A stretch of DNA of 14,360 bases from DATDOR01 sp035512695 (GTDB taxonomy: Bacteria > Chloroflexota > Anaerolineae > Anaerolineales > JABWBV01), in contig DATKDL010000031.1 of assembly GCA_035512695.1 (NCBI GenBank), positions 1-14,360 of the forward strand. Direction: 5' to 3'. The position numbers were made by a program, and so were the translations under genes. Below are positions 6,432 through 13,241 of the stretch, piece by piece (the first letter of the stretch is position 1; each line of letters opens with the position of its first letter). The notes below the pieces were generated by a model that saw nothing but the letters and a program-made list of their open reading frames with translations, did no database searches and was not told where the DNA came from.

Positions 6432-7421
6432 ATGCTTCCGCATACCACCCGTGAAAGAATCCTCGTGGTCGAAAACAAACTGGAAGACCGCGATCTGATC
6501 GCCCGCCAGGCCCTGCAGCCGTTGGGATACCAGGTCAAAACATCCGAACTCGGCGGCGTCGGTCTCCAGTTAGCCCTCCAGATCGCGCCCGACGTCATCA
6601 TCGCCAATTTGCATCTCCCGGATCTGAGCGGCAAGGACTTGCTCGTCGCGCTGCAATCCCAAAATGTAAACGCTCCGGTCATCGTGATCGCCGATGAGGG
6701 CTATGAAAACGAAGTCATCCAGGCTTTCCGGCTCGGTGCGGCGGATTTTATCCGCAAACCGCTGCGGGAAGCCGAGATCGTCGCAGCAACGGAGCGGGTC
6801 CTCCAGATCGTCCGGGCCCGTCACGAGCGCGAAAACCTGGCCCGCCGGTTGGAGGATGCCAACCGGCAGCTCGAGACCCGCGTCAAGGAGCTGACCTCGA
6901 TCTTCTCGCTGGGCAAGGCGCTGACATCCGCGACTCGCCTCCAGGATCTGCACAAGATCATCGTGGACAGCGCCGTCCAGGCAGCCGGGGCCCACCGGGG
7001 CTATTTGCTGACCCGCAGCGACGCCGGCGCATTTATCCTGTCCGCTTATTTCAATCTGCCGCAGTCGCTGTCGGGCTATCTCGACCGGCCCTTCACCGAC
7101 GGGATCAGTTCTCTGGTGGCGCTTTCCGGAGAAACCCTGGCCATGCACGGTAAACCCCTCGAGCGGTTCAATATTGCCCGGCTGGGTCGGGCCGCCATGG
7201 TCGTACCGATCCGGGCCAAGAAAGAGACGATCGGCCTGCTGGTTGTGATCAACCGGGAAGCGCAGCCCTTCACCCCATCCCACCAGGCGCTCCTCGAAGG
7301 CGTGGCGGACTATGCCTCGATTTCCATGTCCAACGCCCTGCTGTTCAGGGCACTGGAAGAGCGCGCCCGCTCGCTGCAGGAAGCGCTCAACAATACGCGG
7401 CAGGTAGCGGACGCTCCCTGA
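6432..7421 (+). CDS. Degenerate receiver domain-GAF protein
   Basis: The 329 residues comprise a CheY-like receiver (about 9-125), a signalling coiled coil (about 125-158) and a GAF sensor domain (about 160-305), ending in another helix. The receiver lacks key residues: the phosphoacceptor Asp is Asn59 (IIANLHLPDLSG), the acidic pair is Glu14-Asn15 (VVENKLED), and the conserved Ser/Thr is Ala87. Lys109 (IRKP) remains. It therefore should not be phosphorylated in the usual way and is a pseudo-receiver. There is no DNA-binding or enzymatic output domain. The C-terminal helix (ALEERARSLQEAL) is of the kind that normally leads into a histidine-kinase dimerisation domain, which is absent. The kinase gene starts 6 nt after its stop, so the two are surely co-transcribed and probably partners. 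Confidence 0.88.
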   Translation: MLPHTTRERILVVENKLEDRDLIARQALQPLGYQVKTSELGGVGLQLALQIAPDVIIANLHLPDLSGKDLLVALQSQNVNAPVIVIADEGYENEVIQAFRLGAADFIRKPLREAEIVAATERVLQIVRARHERENLARRLEDANRQLETRVKELTSIFSLGKALTSATRLQDLHKIIVDSAVQAAGAHRGYLLTRSDAGAFILSAYFNLPQSLSGYLDRPFTDGISSLVALSGETLAMHGKPLERFNIARLGRAAMVVPIRAKKETIGLLVVINREAQPFTPSHQALLEGVADYASISMSNALLFRALEERARSLQEALNNTRQVADAP

Positions 7422-7427
7422 AAAGCC

Positions 7428-9335
7428 ATGCCCGGCAAGCATTTTTTGATCCTCGACCTGGATGACTCCTCTCTGGGCCGGCTGGAGCGCAATATCCTGG
7501 GACCCGCGGGGCACGCGATCACGAGGAGCAGCCGCACCGACAGGGTCCAGACCGGCGAGTATGACCTGATCCTGCTCGGTGATCACGGCGGCGGGGACAT
7601 CCTCGACCGGATCGAGCCGCTGCGCCAGGTTCATCCCGCCAGCCCGATCATCCTCTTTACCCAACGCAACCGTGCCGGGACGTTAACGCTTCAGGCGATC
7701 GAGTTGGGCGCCTTTGCGTGCCTGGCGATCCCGATCCAGGTGGACGAGGTGATGGCCTCCGTGAGCCGTGGCCTGGCGCGCCGGCGCGAACTCGAGACCT
7801 GGGCGGAGCGGCGTGCGCCCCGCGCCCCCGGGGATGCGCGCACCCAGCTGCGCGAGATCGAGCGGGCGATCCGGCTGGGCCGGTCGGTCGCCACCGTCCT
7901 CGAGCCTGACGCCGTTCTCACCGCCGTCGTCCAGGCTGCCGTCGCGACAACGGATGCGGAGGAAGGCCGGCTGATGCTGGTGCGCGAGGACGGCGACGAA
8001 CTCGAGCTTCGCGCAACCTTCCATTTCGAGCAGGACGCAGCCCGGGCCGTCCGGCTCCCGGTGGTCGACCCGCTGGCGGAACAGGTGCTCGCCTCCGCCG
8101 AACCGATCCTGGTCGAACCGGAACCACCCGAGACGGCCCAAACCCGCCACCCGCCGTATCCGCTGGCCGCCGTCCCGCTGACGGCCGGGGAGCGGGTGAT
8201 CGGCGTCCTGGCCGTGGAGAACCGGGAGCGCAAACGCTGGGGTTTCAACCGGGGGCATCTCGCTGCGCTGTCCGCGCTGGCGAATTTCGCCGCGGTGGCA
8301 GTCGAGAACGCCCGGCTGTTCGCCGTGGCAGAGACGGAGCGCAGCAAGCTGGAGGGGACCATCCTGACCGTTGCGGATGGGGTGATCGTGGTGGATGATA
8401 CCGGCCGGGTCGAACTCGTCAACCCGCGCGCCCGGGAGATTTTCGGCCTGGAAGACCGGGATTACCGGGGGGAGCCGATCGAAGCCGTCCTTTCATTCCC
8501 GGAACTGAGCGCCGCCATCGCGGACCAGGGACAGGTCGGGCACCGCCGGTTCGAGTTTGAACCCGAAGAAGAGCGGCACTACCTGGCCCAGATCAGCCCG
8601 CTCCCCGGGTTCGGCAAGACGGTCACCATCCAGGACGTCAGCCGTTTCAAGGAGTTGGACGCGCTCAAAAACGAATTTGTGACCACGATCTCGCACGACC
8701 TGCGCTCCCCGCTGACGGCGATTCTCGGCTACGTGGAGCTGATCGGCCGGATCGGCGAGACTAACGAGCAGCAGCGCGACTTCATCCACCGGGTGCAGGA
8801 GAGCGTACACAGCATCACGGAACTGATCAACGCCCTGATGGAACTCGGCCGGATCGAAGCCGGTTTCGACCAGCAGAAGGAAGTCGTTCCGCTCCCGGTC
8901 ATCCTGCGCTACGCTGCCGATGGGCAACGTTGGGCCTTCGATGAGAGGGATCAAGAGATCGCCCTTGAGATCGAGGAGGGCATCCCGCCCGTTTTCGGGA
9001 GCCCGGTCCGGCTGCGGCAGCTTATCAACAACCTGCTCGAGAACGCCAGCAAGTACTCCCCCCCGAACGGCACGGTGACCCTGCGGGCGCGCGCCGAAGG
9101 CGACCAGGTCATCCTGGAGGTGTGCGATAACGGGATCGGGATCCCGGCGGAGGATCTGCCCTACGTGTTCGACAGGCTCTATCGCGGCGGCAACGTCCCG
9201 ATCGACAAGATCGGGAGCGGGCTGGGGTTATCGATCGTCCGTTCGATCGTGGCGAACCACGGCGGGCGGTTGTGGTGCGATTCCGAAGAGGGAAAAGGGA
9301 CGACGGTAACGGTCGTATTGCCGACGGGGACCTGA
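7428..9335 (+). CDS. Soluble sensor histidine kinase: pseudo-receiver, GAF, PAS, HisKA, HATPase
   Basis: This 635-residue kinase has no TM segment, so it senses a cytoplasmic or partner signal. Domains in order: degenerate receiver (about 5-118), GAF (about 152-300), PAS (about 304-405), HisKA (412-478) with phospho-acceptor His423 in SHDLRSPLT, and HATPase (about 520-632) with N-box Asn535/Asn539, DNGIGIP, a VFDRLYRG F-box and GSGLGLSIV. The receiver shows DLILLGD where the phosphoacceptor Asp is expected (Gly51, with Asp52 shifted by one) and has Ile101 in place of the conserved Lys, although Thr78 remains. The kinase core is intact and should be active. Only weak SD (GAAAAG) precedes the ATG, fitting translational coupling to the upstream gene. 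No canonical response regulator is encoded nearby, so its phosphoryl target is unknown. Confidence 0.92.
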   Translation: MPGKHFLILDLDDSSLGRLERNILGPAGHAITRSSRTDRVQTGEYDLILLGDHGGGDILDRIEPLRQVHPASPIILFTQRNRAGTLTLQAIELGAFACLAIPIQVDEVMASVSRGLARRRELETWAERRAPRAPGDARTQLREIERAIRLGRSVATVLEPDAVLTAVVQAAVATTDAEEGRLMLVREDGDELELRATFHFEQDAARAVRLPVVDPLAEQVLASAEPILVEPEPPETAQTRHPPYPLAAVPLTAGERVIGVLAVENRERKRWGFNRGHLAALSALANFAAVAVENARLFAVAETERSKLEGTILTVADGVIVVDDTGRVELVNPRAREIFGLEDRDYRGEPIEAVLSFPELSAAIADQGQVGHRRFEFEPEEERHYLAQISPLPGFGKTVTIQDVSRFKELDALKNEFVTTISHDLRSPLTAILGYVELIGRIGETNEQQRDFIHRVQESVHSITELINALMELGRIEAGFDQQKEVVPLPVILRYAADGQRWAFDERDQEIALEIEEGIPPVFGSPVRLRQLINNLLENASKYSPPNGTVTLRARAEGDQVILEVCDNGIGIPAEDLPYVFDRLYRGGNVPIDKIGSGLGLSIVRSIVANHGGRLWCDSEEGKGTTVTVVLPTGT

Positions 9336-9359
9336 ACGGGGACGCGGGTCCCGCTTACC

Positions 9360-9379
9360 GGGCGCCACAAGCGGCGCCC
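9360..9379. repeat. Short GC-rich hairpin with a GTAGGGGCGCC-type sequence
   Basis: GGGCGCC at 9360-9366 pairs with GGCGCCC at 9373-9379 around a 6-nt loop, in the 44-nt gap between convergent genes. On the minus strand it reads on from CGTAGGGGCGCC, whose TAG is the stop of the 9380-9958 gene. It may be a terminator or a fragment of an interspersed palindromic repeat; there is no T-run. Confidence 0.45.
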
Positions 9380-9958
9380 CTACGAAACCCCGCGCTGAAA
9401 CCCCCCCGTGCGTTTGCGCATCCCGCGCGCCTGCCGGTACTTGTTATAGCGGCTGTCCAGCTCCACGCTGAACCCCATCCAATCCGGCACCACAAAGACC
9501 AGCTCGGTGTCCTTCTGCGAGATCAGGTAGCGCTGGAAGAAGATCCCCAGCACACCGGTCGAGACCGGGTAGCCGGTCAGCCGCACGACGACGGCCGTGG
9601 ACCCGATCAGCGGGGCGATGTAGCGCTCCTGCGCCCAACTCAGATCCTCCAGGTCGAACAGCCGGTGGAAATCCACCGAACGGACGCCGCGCAAACGCTC
9701 GTAGGAGGTCTTGAACCGGAAGAACGGTGTGGCGATCAGCAGGTATCGGTCGAAAGCCCGGACATAACCCATCCGGCGGGCCAGGAGCGCAAACAGCCCG
9801 AGGAGGGTGGCGTAGACGCCCGCGGCCAGAACGAGCCCGGCGAGTTCGGGCCGATACAGGTCCGTGAAAGCCTCCCCAAAGCGCCACATGGTGAGCAGCA
9901 GGAGTCCGAACGCGAGCGTACCGGGCCAGAGCCGGTCCATCGTCCGTTTGTAGATCAC
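9380..9958 (-). CDS. Two-TM membrane protein with PH-like domain, function unknown
   Basis: This 192-residue protein has two hydrophobic segments at about residues 11-27 and 39-60, then a beta-rich soluble region (about 70-172) that reads like the bacterial pleckstrin-homology domains found on membrane proteins; that fold assignment is by pattern only. The tail after residue 170 is basic (RYNKYRQARGMRKR). The start is uncertain: GTG at 9958 lies 28 nt after the helicase stop and has no clear Shine-Dalgarno; an in-frame ATG at 9940 is an alternative that would still keep both TM segments. Because no promoter is visible in the 28-nt gap, it is probably co-transcribed with the helicase, although a functional link is not evident. 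Confidence 0.78.
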   Translation of the reverse strand: MIYKRTMDRLWPGTLAFGLLLLTMWRFGEAFTDLYRPELAGLVLAAGVYATLLGLFALLARRMGYVRAFDRYLLIATPFFRFKTSYERLRGVRSVDFHRLFDLEDLSWAQERYIAPLIGSTAVVVRLTGYPVSTGVLGIFFQRYLISQKDTELVFVVPDWMGFSVELDSRYNKYRQARGMRKRTGGFQRGVS

Positions 9959-9986
9959 CAGGGTGTGCTTTTTTCCGGCGGCCAGC

Positions 9987-12161
9987 TCAGCGCTCCATGA
10001 TATCGAGCTTCGCCAGCGAGGCGGACAGCCGCTTCAGCCCGACCCGCTCGAAGAAAATGTCGACCGTCTCATCCCCGTCCTGCAGCCGGCTGTTGAGCAC
10101 CATCCCATCGCCCCAGACTTCGTGACGCACTTTCATCCCGGCGGCGTACTTCCGGACCTTCGCGGCGCCGGCTCCGTTCGCCTCGTCCCAGCTAAGGGTT
10201 TTGACCGCTTCCCGCGACCGGGCCAGCCCGGTCCGGACCCGGGCCGGGCCTTTCAGAAGATCTTCGGGGATATCGGCCAGGAAGCGGGAAGGCTCGGTCT
10301 GCTCGGCGTAGCCGAAAGCGGTCCGGTTCCGGGCGTTAACCAGGTAGAGGGCATCGCGGGCCCGCGTCACACCCACGTACAGCAGGCGTCGCTCTTCCTC
10401 CATTCCCTCCGGATCGTCAAACGAGCGGGCGTGCGGCAGCGTCCCGTCCTCCAGCCCGACGATAAAGACGACGGGGAATTCCAGGCCCTTGGCGGCGTGC
10501 AGGGTCAGCAAGGTCGGGACGCTGCCGGTGTCGTCAAGGGTATCCTGGTCCGAGATCAGGGCGACGTCCTCCAGGAAAGCCGCCAGGCCGCGCTCGTCGT
10601 ATTCCGCCGCCAGCCGGCGCAATTCGAGCACGTTCTCCCAGCGGCTCAGCCCTTCGTCGCTGCTCGTGTCCAGATAGCTTTCGTAGTCGATGTCGGCCAG
10701 GATCCGGTCCATCAGCTGCAGCGGAGTCAGCTCCCGCAAGGCGGACCGCCAGCGGGCGTACTGCCCGCCGAAAACGGCGAGCGGTGCGGCCGTCCGGCCC
10801 TGAAACATGTCGAAAAAGGGAGAATCCTCCCCTCTCGAGAGCTCGAACAGCAAATCCCCGGCGGACATCCGCGCCCGTTCGGCCTGCTGCCGCAGGGCTG
10901 CCTGGGTTTTCTGCCCGATCCGCCGCGGCGGCACGTTGACGGCCCGCAGCAGGCTGATCTCGTCTGCCGGGTTGTAGACCAGCCGCAGGTAGGCGATCAC
11001 ATCCTTGACCTCCCGCCGGCCGTAGAACCGCTGCGCACCGACCAGCCGGTACGGCAGCCCTGCCCTGAGAAAGGCCTCCTCGAGCAGGCGGGACTGGGCG
11101 TTGGTGCGGTACATGATGGCGAAATCGCCCGGATCCGCTCCACCGGACGCCACCTGGTTTGCGATGTTGTCCACGACAAAGGCGGCCTCTGCACGGTCGT
11201 CGTAGGCCTCGTGGAACCGGAGCTTATGCCCGGCCCCACGCACCGCCTGCAGGTTCTTGTGAGTGCGGTTGCGGTTCGGGCGGATCACGGCCATGGCGGC
11301 GTCCAGGATCTCCTGGGTGGACCGGTAGTTCTGCTCGAGCAGGATCACCCGGACGCCCGGGAAATCGCTTTCAAAGCGGCGGACGTTGCGGTAGTCGGCG
11401 CCGCGCCAGCGGTAGATCGACTGGTCCACGTCCCCGACCACGAACAGGTTCCCGTGATGCGAGCCCAGGTGCCGCAGGAGCTGGTACTGCGCCATATTCG
11501 TGTCCTGGAACTCATCGACCAGGATGTGCTCGTACCGCCGGGCGTATTTCTCCCGGACGGCGGGGTGCTGCTCGAGCAGCGTGGCGGTCCAGAGCAGCAG
11601 GTCGTCGAAATCGAGCCCGTTGCTGCGGACCAGGAGCTGCTGGTATTTTTCGTAGATCCGCCGGACGACCTCATCCCGGTAGGTGATCAACGGGTAGTCT
11701 TCCGGCAGGATCAATTCGTTCTTGGCGCGCGAGATCGCCCCGTGAACGGAGCCCGGCCGGTAGAGCTTATCGTCGATGTCCAGGTCGTTCAGGGCCTGTT
11801 TGACCACGCGCTCCTGGTCGTCGGCGTCGAAGATGACGAAGTTGGCGTCGAACGGGAGGTGTTCGGCCTCGCGCCGCAGCAGCCGGACGCAGACGCCGTG
11901 AAAGGTCCCCATCGTCAGGCCCCGGACCTGTTCGCCCAGCAGGTCGGTCACCCGGTCCTCCATCTCGCGGGCGGCCTTATTCGTGAAGGTCACGGCGAGC
12001 AGACTGTAGGGTCGGGCCCCGAGCTGGCGGATCCGGTAGGCGATGCTGTGGGTCAGGACCCGCGTCTTCCCGGATCCCGGCCCCGCCAGCACGAGCACCG
12101 GGCCTTCACAGCTCGTCACCGCCTTGCGCTGCTGCTCGTTGAGACCGGTCAGAAAGTCCAT
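9987..12161 (-). CDS. uvrD: UvrD/PcrA-family superfamily I DNA helicase
   Basis: This 724-residue ATP-dependent 3'-5' DNA helicase carries every SF1A motif: Q motif LNEQQRKAV (7-15), Walker A AGPGSGKT (26-33), motif Ia AVTFTNKAAREM, Walker B VDEFQD (215-220), motif III VVGDVDQSIYRWRGA (241-255), motif IV LEQNYRS (275-281), motif V LTLHAAKGLEF (about 552-562) and motif VI YVGVTRARD (about 595-603). Residues from about 675 to the end (VRHEVWGDGMVLNS... VDIFFERVGLKRL) fit the C-terminal Tudor-like domain by which PcrA/UvrD binds RNA polymerase. Expected roles are nucleotide-excision and mismatch repair, removal of stalled polymerase and of recombinase. Length is normal for the family. The ATG at 12161 is 6 nt from a TAGAAT box and has no SD. 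It diverges from holB. Confidence 0.96.
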   Translation of the reverse strand: MDFLTGLNEQQRKAVTSCEGPVLVLAGPGSGKTRVLTHSIAYRIRQLGARPYSLLAVTFTNKAAREMEDRVTDLLGEQVRGLTMGTFHGVCVRLLRREAEHLPFDANFVIFDADDQERVVKQALNDLDIDDKLYRPGSVHGAISRAKNELILPEDYPLITYRDEVVRRIYEKYQQLLVRSNGLDFDDLLLWTATLLEQHPAVREKYARRYEHILVDEFQDTNMAQYQLLRHLGSHHGNLFVVGDVDQSIYRWRGADYRNVRRFESDFPGVRVILLEQNYRSTQEILDAAMAVIRPNRNRTHKNLQAVRGAGHKLRFHEAYDDRAEAAFVVDNIANQVASGGADPGDFAIMYRTNAQSRLLEEAFLRAGLPYRLVGAQRFYGRREVKDVIAYLRLVYNPADEISLLRAVNVPPRRIGQKTQAALRQQAERARMSAGDLLFELSRGEDSPFFDMFQGRTAAPLAVFGGQYARWRSALRELTPLQLMDRILADIDYESYLDTSSDEGLSRWENVLELRRLAAEYDERGLAAFLEDVALISDQDTLDDTGSVPTLLTLHAAKGLEFPVVFIVGLEDGTLPHARSFDDPEGMEEERRLLYVGVTRARDALYLVNARNRTAFGYAEQTEPSRFLADIPEDLLKGPARVRTGLARSREAVKTLSWDEANGAGAAKVRKYAAGMKVRHEVWGDGMVLNSRLQDGDETVDIFFERVGLKRLSASLAKLDIMER

Positions 12162-12167
12162 GAGGGT

Positions 12168-12173
12168 ATTCTA
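12168..12173 (-). promoter_or_regulatory. TAGAAT -10 box of uvrD, 6 nt before ATG
   Basis: On the minus strand TAGAAT (12173-12168) is followed by ACCCTC and the ATG at 12161. The predicted transcription start is the A of ATG. There is no Shine-Dalgarno and no clear -35. Confidence 0.5.
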
Positions 12174-12229
12174 ACGGGTAATTGGGGTGCGGGCGAGGGC
12201 TTCGCCTCGTCCGCACCCCAATTACCCGT

Positions 12230-12235
12230 TAGAAT
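12230..12235 (+). promoter_or_regulatory. TAGAAT -10 box of holB, 6 nt before ATG
   Basis: TAGAAT (12230-12235) is followed by ACTCGT and the ATG at 12242, the mirror image of the uvrD arrangement. There is no Shine-Dalgarno and no clear -35. Confidence 0.5.
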
Positions 12236-12241
12236 ACTCGT

Positions 12242-13237
12242 ATGAATTGGGACCTCCTCGGTCATGAAACCGCCGTCGACCTCCTTTCCGGGCAGATCGC
12301 CCGCGGCACGCTGCACCACGCCTATTTGTTCACCGGCCCGGCCGGGGTCGGGCGGCGGTCGCTGGCGCTGCGGTTTGCCCAGGCGATCGACTGCCAGGCC
12401 CCCCCGGCGCCCGGGGAGGCCTGCGGGAGCTGCCGCGCCTGCCGGGGGATGGCGGCGGGCGAGCATCCGGACCTGGCGGTCGTGGAGGCCGAAACCGTCG
12501 GGGGGACGCTCAAGGTCGAACAGGTGCGCGAGCTCGGTCGCTTCCTCTCCCTGGCGCCGTACGAAACCGAACGGCGGATCGCCCTGCTGCTGCGGTTCGA
12601 GGAGGCCCAGCGGCACGCTGCCAACGCCCTGCTCAAAACCCTCGAGGAGCCCAACGACCGGGTCATCCTGATGCTCACAGCCGAAGGCCCGGACCGGGTC
12701 CCCGAAACGATCCTCTCCCGCTGCCGGCTGGTCCGGCTGCGGCCGCTGCCCGTGCGGACGTTCGCCGCGCGGCTGGCCTCCGAATGGGGAGTCCCCGAGG
12801 AGCAAGCGCGCGTGGTGGCCCATCTTTCCGGCGGACGGCCGGGGATCGCCCGCCGTCTGCTGGATGACCCACAGGCATTGGCGGACCAGGAACAGACCCT
12901 GGATGCCCACTTGCAGCTGATCCCGGAAAACCGCCGGGCCCGTTTTCGCTTTGCCGAGACGGCCTCCCGGGACAAAGCGGCCCTGCGGGAGACGCTGGAG
13001 GTCTGGGCGACTTACTGGCGGGACGTCCTGATCGCCGCTGCCGGCGCCGGCGCACCGCTGACCAACACCGGCCGTGAGCGGGAAGTCCGGGCGGTCGCCG
13101 CACAGGTCACGGCCGAGACCGCCCGGCAGACCCTGCTGTCGGTCGAACGCACCCGCGAGCGGATCGACCGCAACGCGAACACCCGCCTGGCGCTCGAGGC
13201 CCTGCTGCTGGTTTTGCCCCGGCTGAGGGTAAAATAA
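12242..13237 (+). CDS. holB: DNA polymerase III clamp-loader subunit delta'
   Basis: This 331-residue protein matches the delta' subunit of the bacterial clamp loader, which helps load the sliding clamp on DNA. Visible features are LLGHETAVDLL at the N-terminus, a Walker-A-like loop GPAGVGRRS (32-40) in which the catalytic Lys is Arg, a zinc-binding set Cys51-Cys61-Cys64-Cys67, RFEEAQRHAANALLKTLEEP (118-137), and the sensor-1/arginine-finger SRC motif at 159-161. Loss of the Walker Lys fits delta', which does not hydrolyse ATP, and argues against this being the tau/gamma subunit DnaX, as does the length of about 330. The start is supported by the -10 box and homology to the usual N-terminus. 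The next gene begins 4 nt after its stop. Confidence 0.93.
   Translation: MNWDLLGHETAVDLLSGQIARGTLHHAYLFTGPAGVGRRSLALRFAQAIDCQAPPAPGEACGSCRACRGMAAGEHPDLAVVEAETVGGTLKVEQVRELGRFLSLAPYETERRIALLLRFEEAQRHAANALLKTLEEPNDRVILMLTAEGPDRVPETILSRCRLVRLRPLPVRTFAARLASEWGVPEEQARVVAHLSGGRPGIARRLLDDPQALADQEQTLDAHLQLIPENRRARFRFAETASRDKAALRETLEVWATYWRDVLIAAAGAGAPLTNTGREREVRAVAAQVTAETARQTLLSVERTRERIDRNANTRLALEALLLVLPRLRVK
13230..13235 (+). promoter_or_regulatory. TAAAAT -10 box overlapping the holB stop, 6 nt before ATG
   Basis: TAAAAT at 13230-13235 covers the last codons and first base of the holB stop; six bases (AAGGTC) then lead to the ATG at 13242. It may give a leaderless transcript of the sensor gene independent of holB. 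An AAGG is present but too close to the ATG to be a good SD. Confidence 0.4.
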
Positions 13238-13241
13238 GGTC

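Larger units (their letters stand above)
12166..12237. repeat. 33-bp-arm palindrome forming the whole uvrD-holB divergent control region
   Basis: Arms 12166-12198 and 12205-12237 are complementary except for one G/T position (12193/12210), with a 6-nt loop. The outer part of each arm contains a TAGAAT -10 box reading outwards. The stem therefore occupies 72 of the 80 intergenic bases. Confidence 0.85.

Noticed and set aside
7400..7440. Frameshift splitting one large hybrid kinase into two genes
   Set aside because: The first protein ends cleanly with its own helix and stop, and the second has a proper start and its own full receiver-GAF set; fusing them would give a duplicated architecture instead of restoring a single missing domain.
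9963..12245. 760-codon open frame opposite the helicase gene
   Set aside because: It is the antisense shadow of uvrD, whose protein has all helicase motifs; the antisense product is low-complexity Pro/Arg/Gln-rich with no recognisable domain. Such frames are expected in GC-rich coding DNA.
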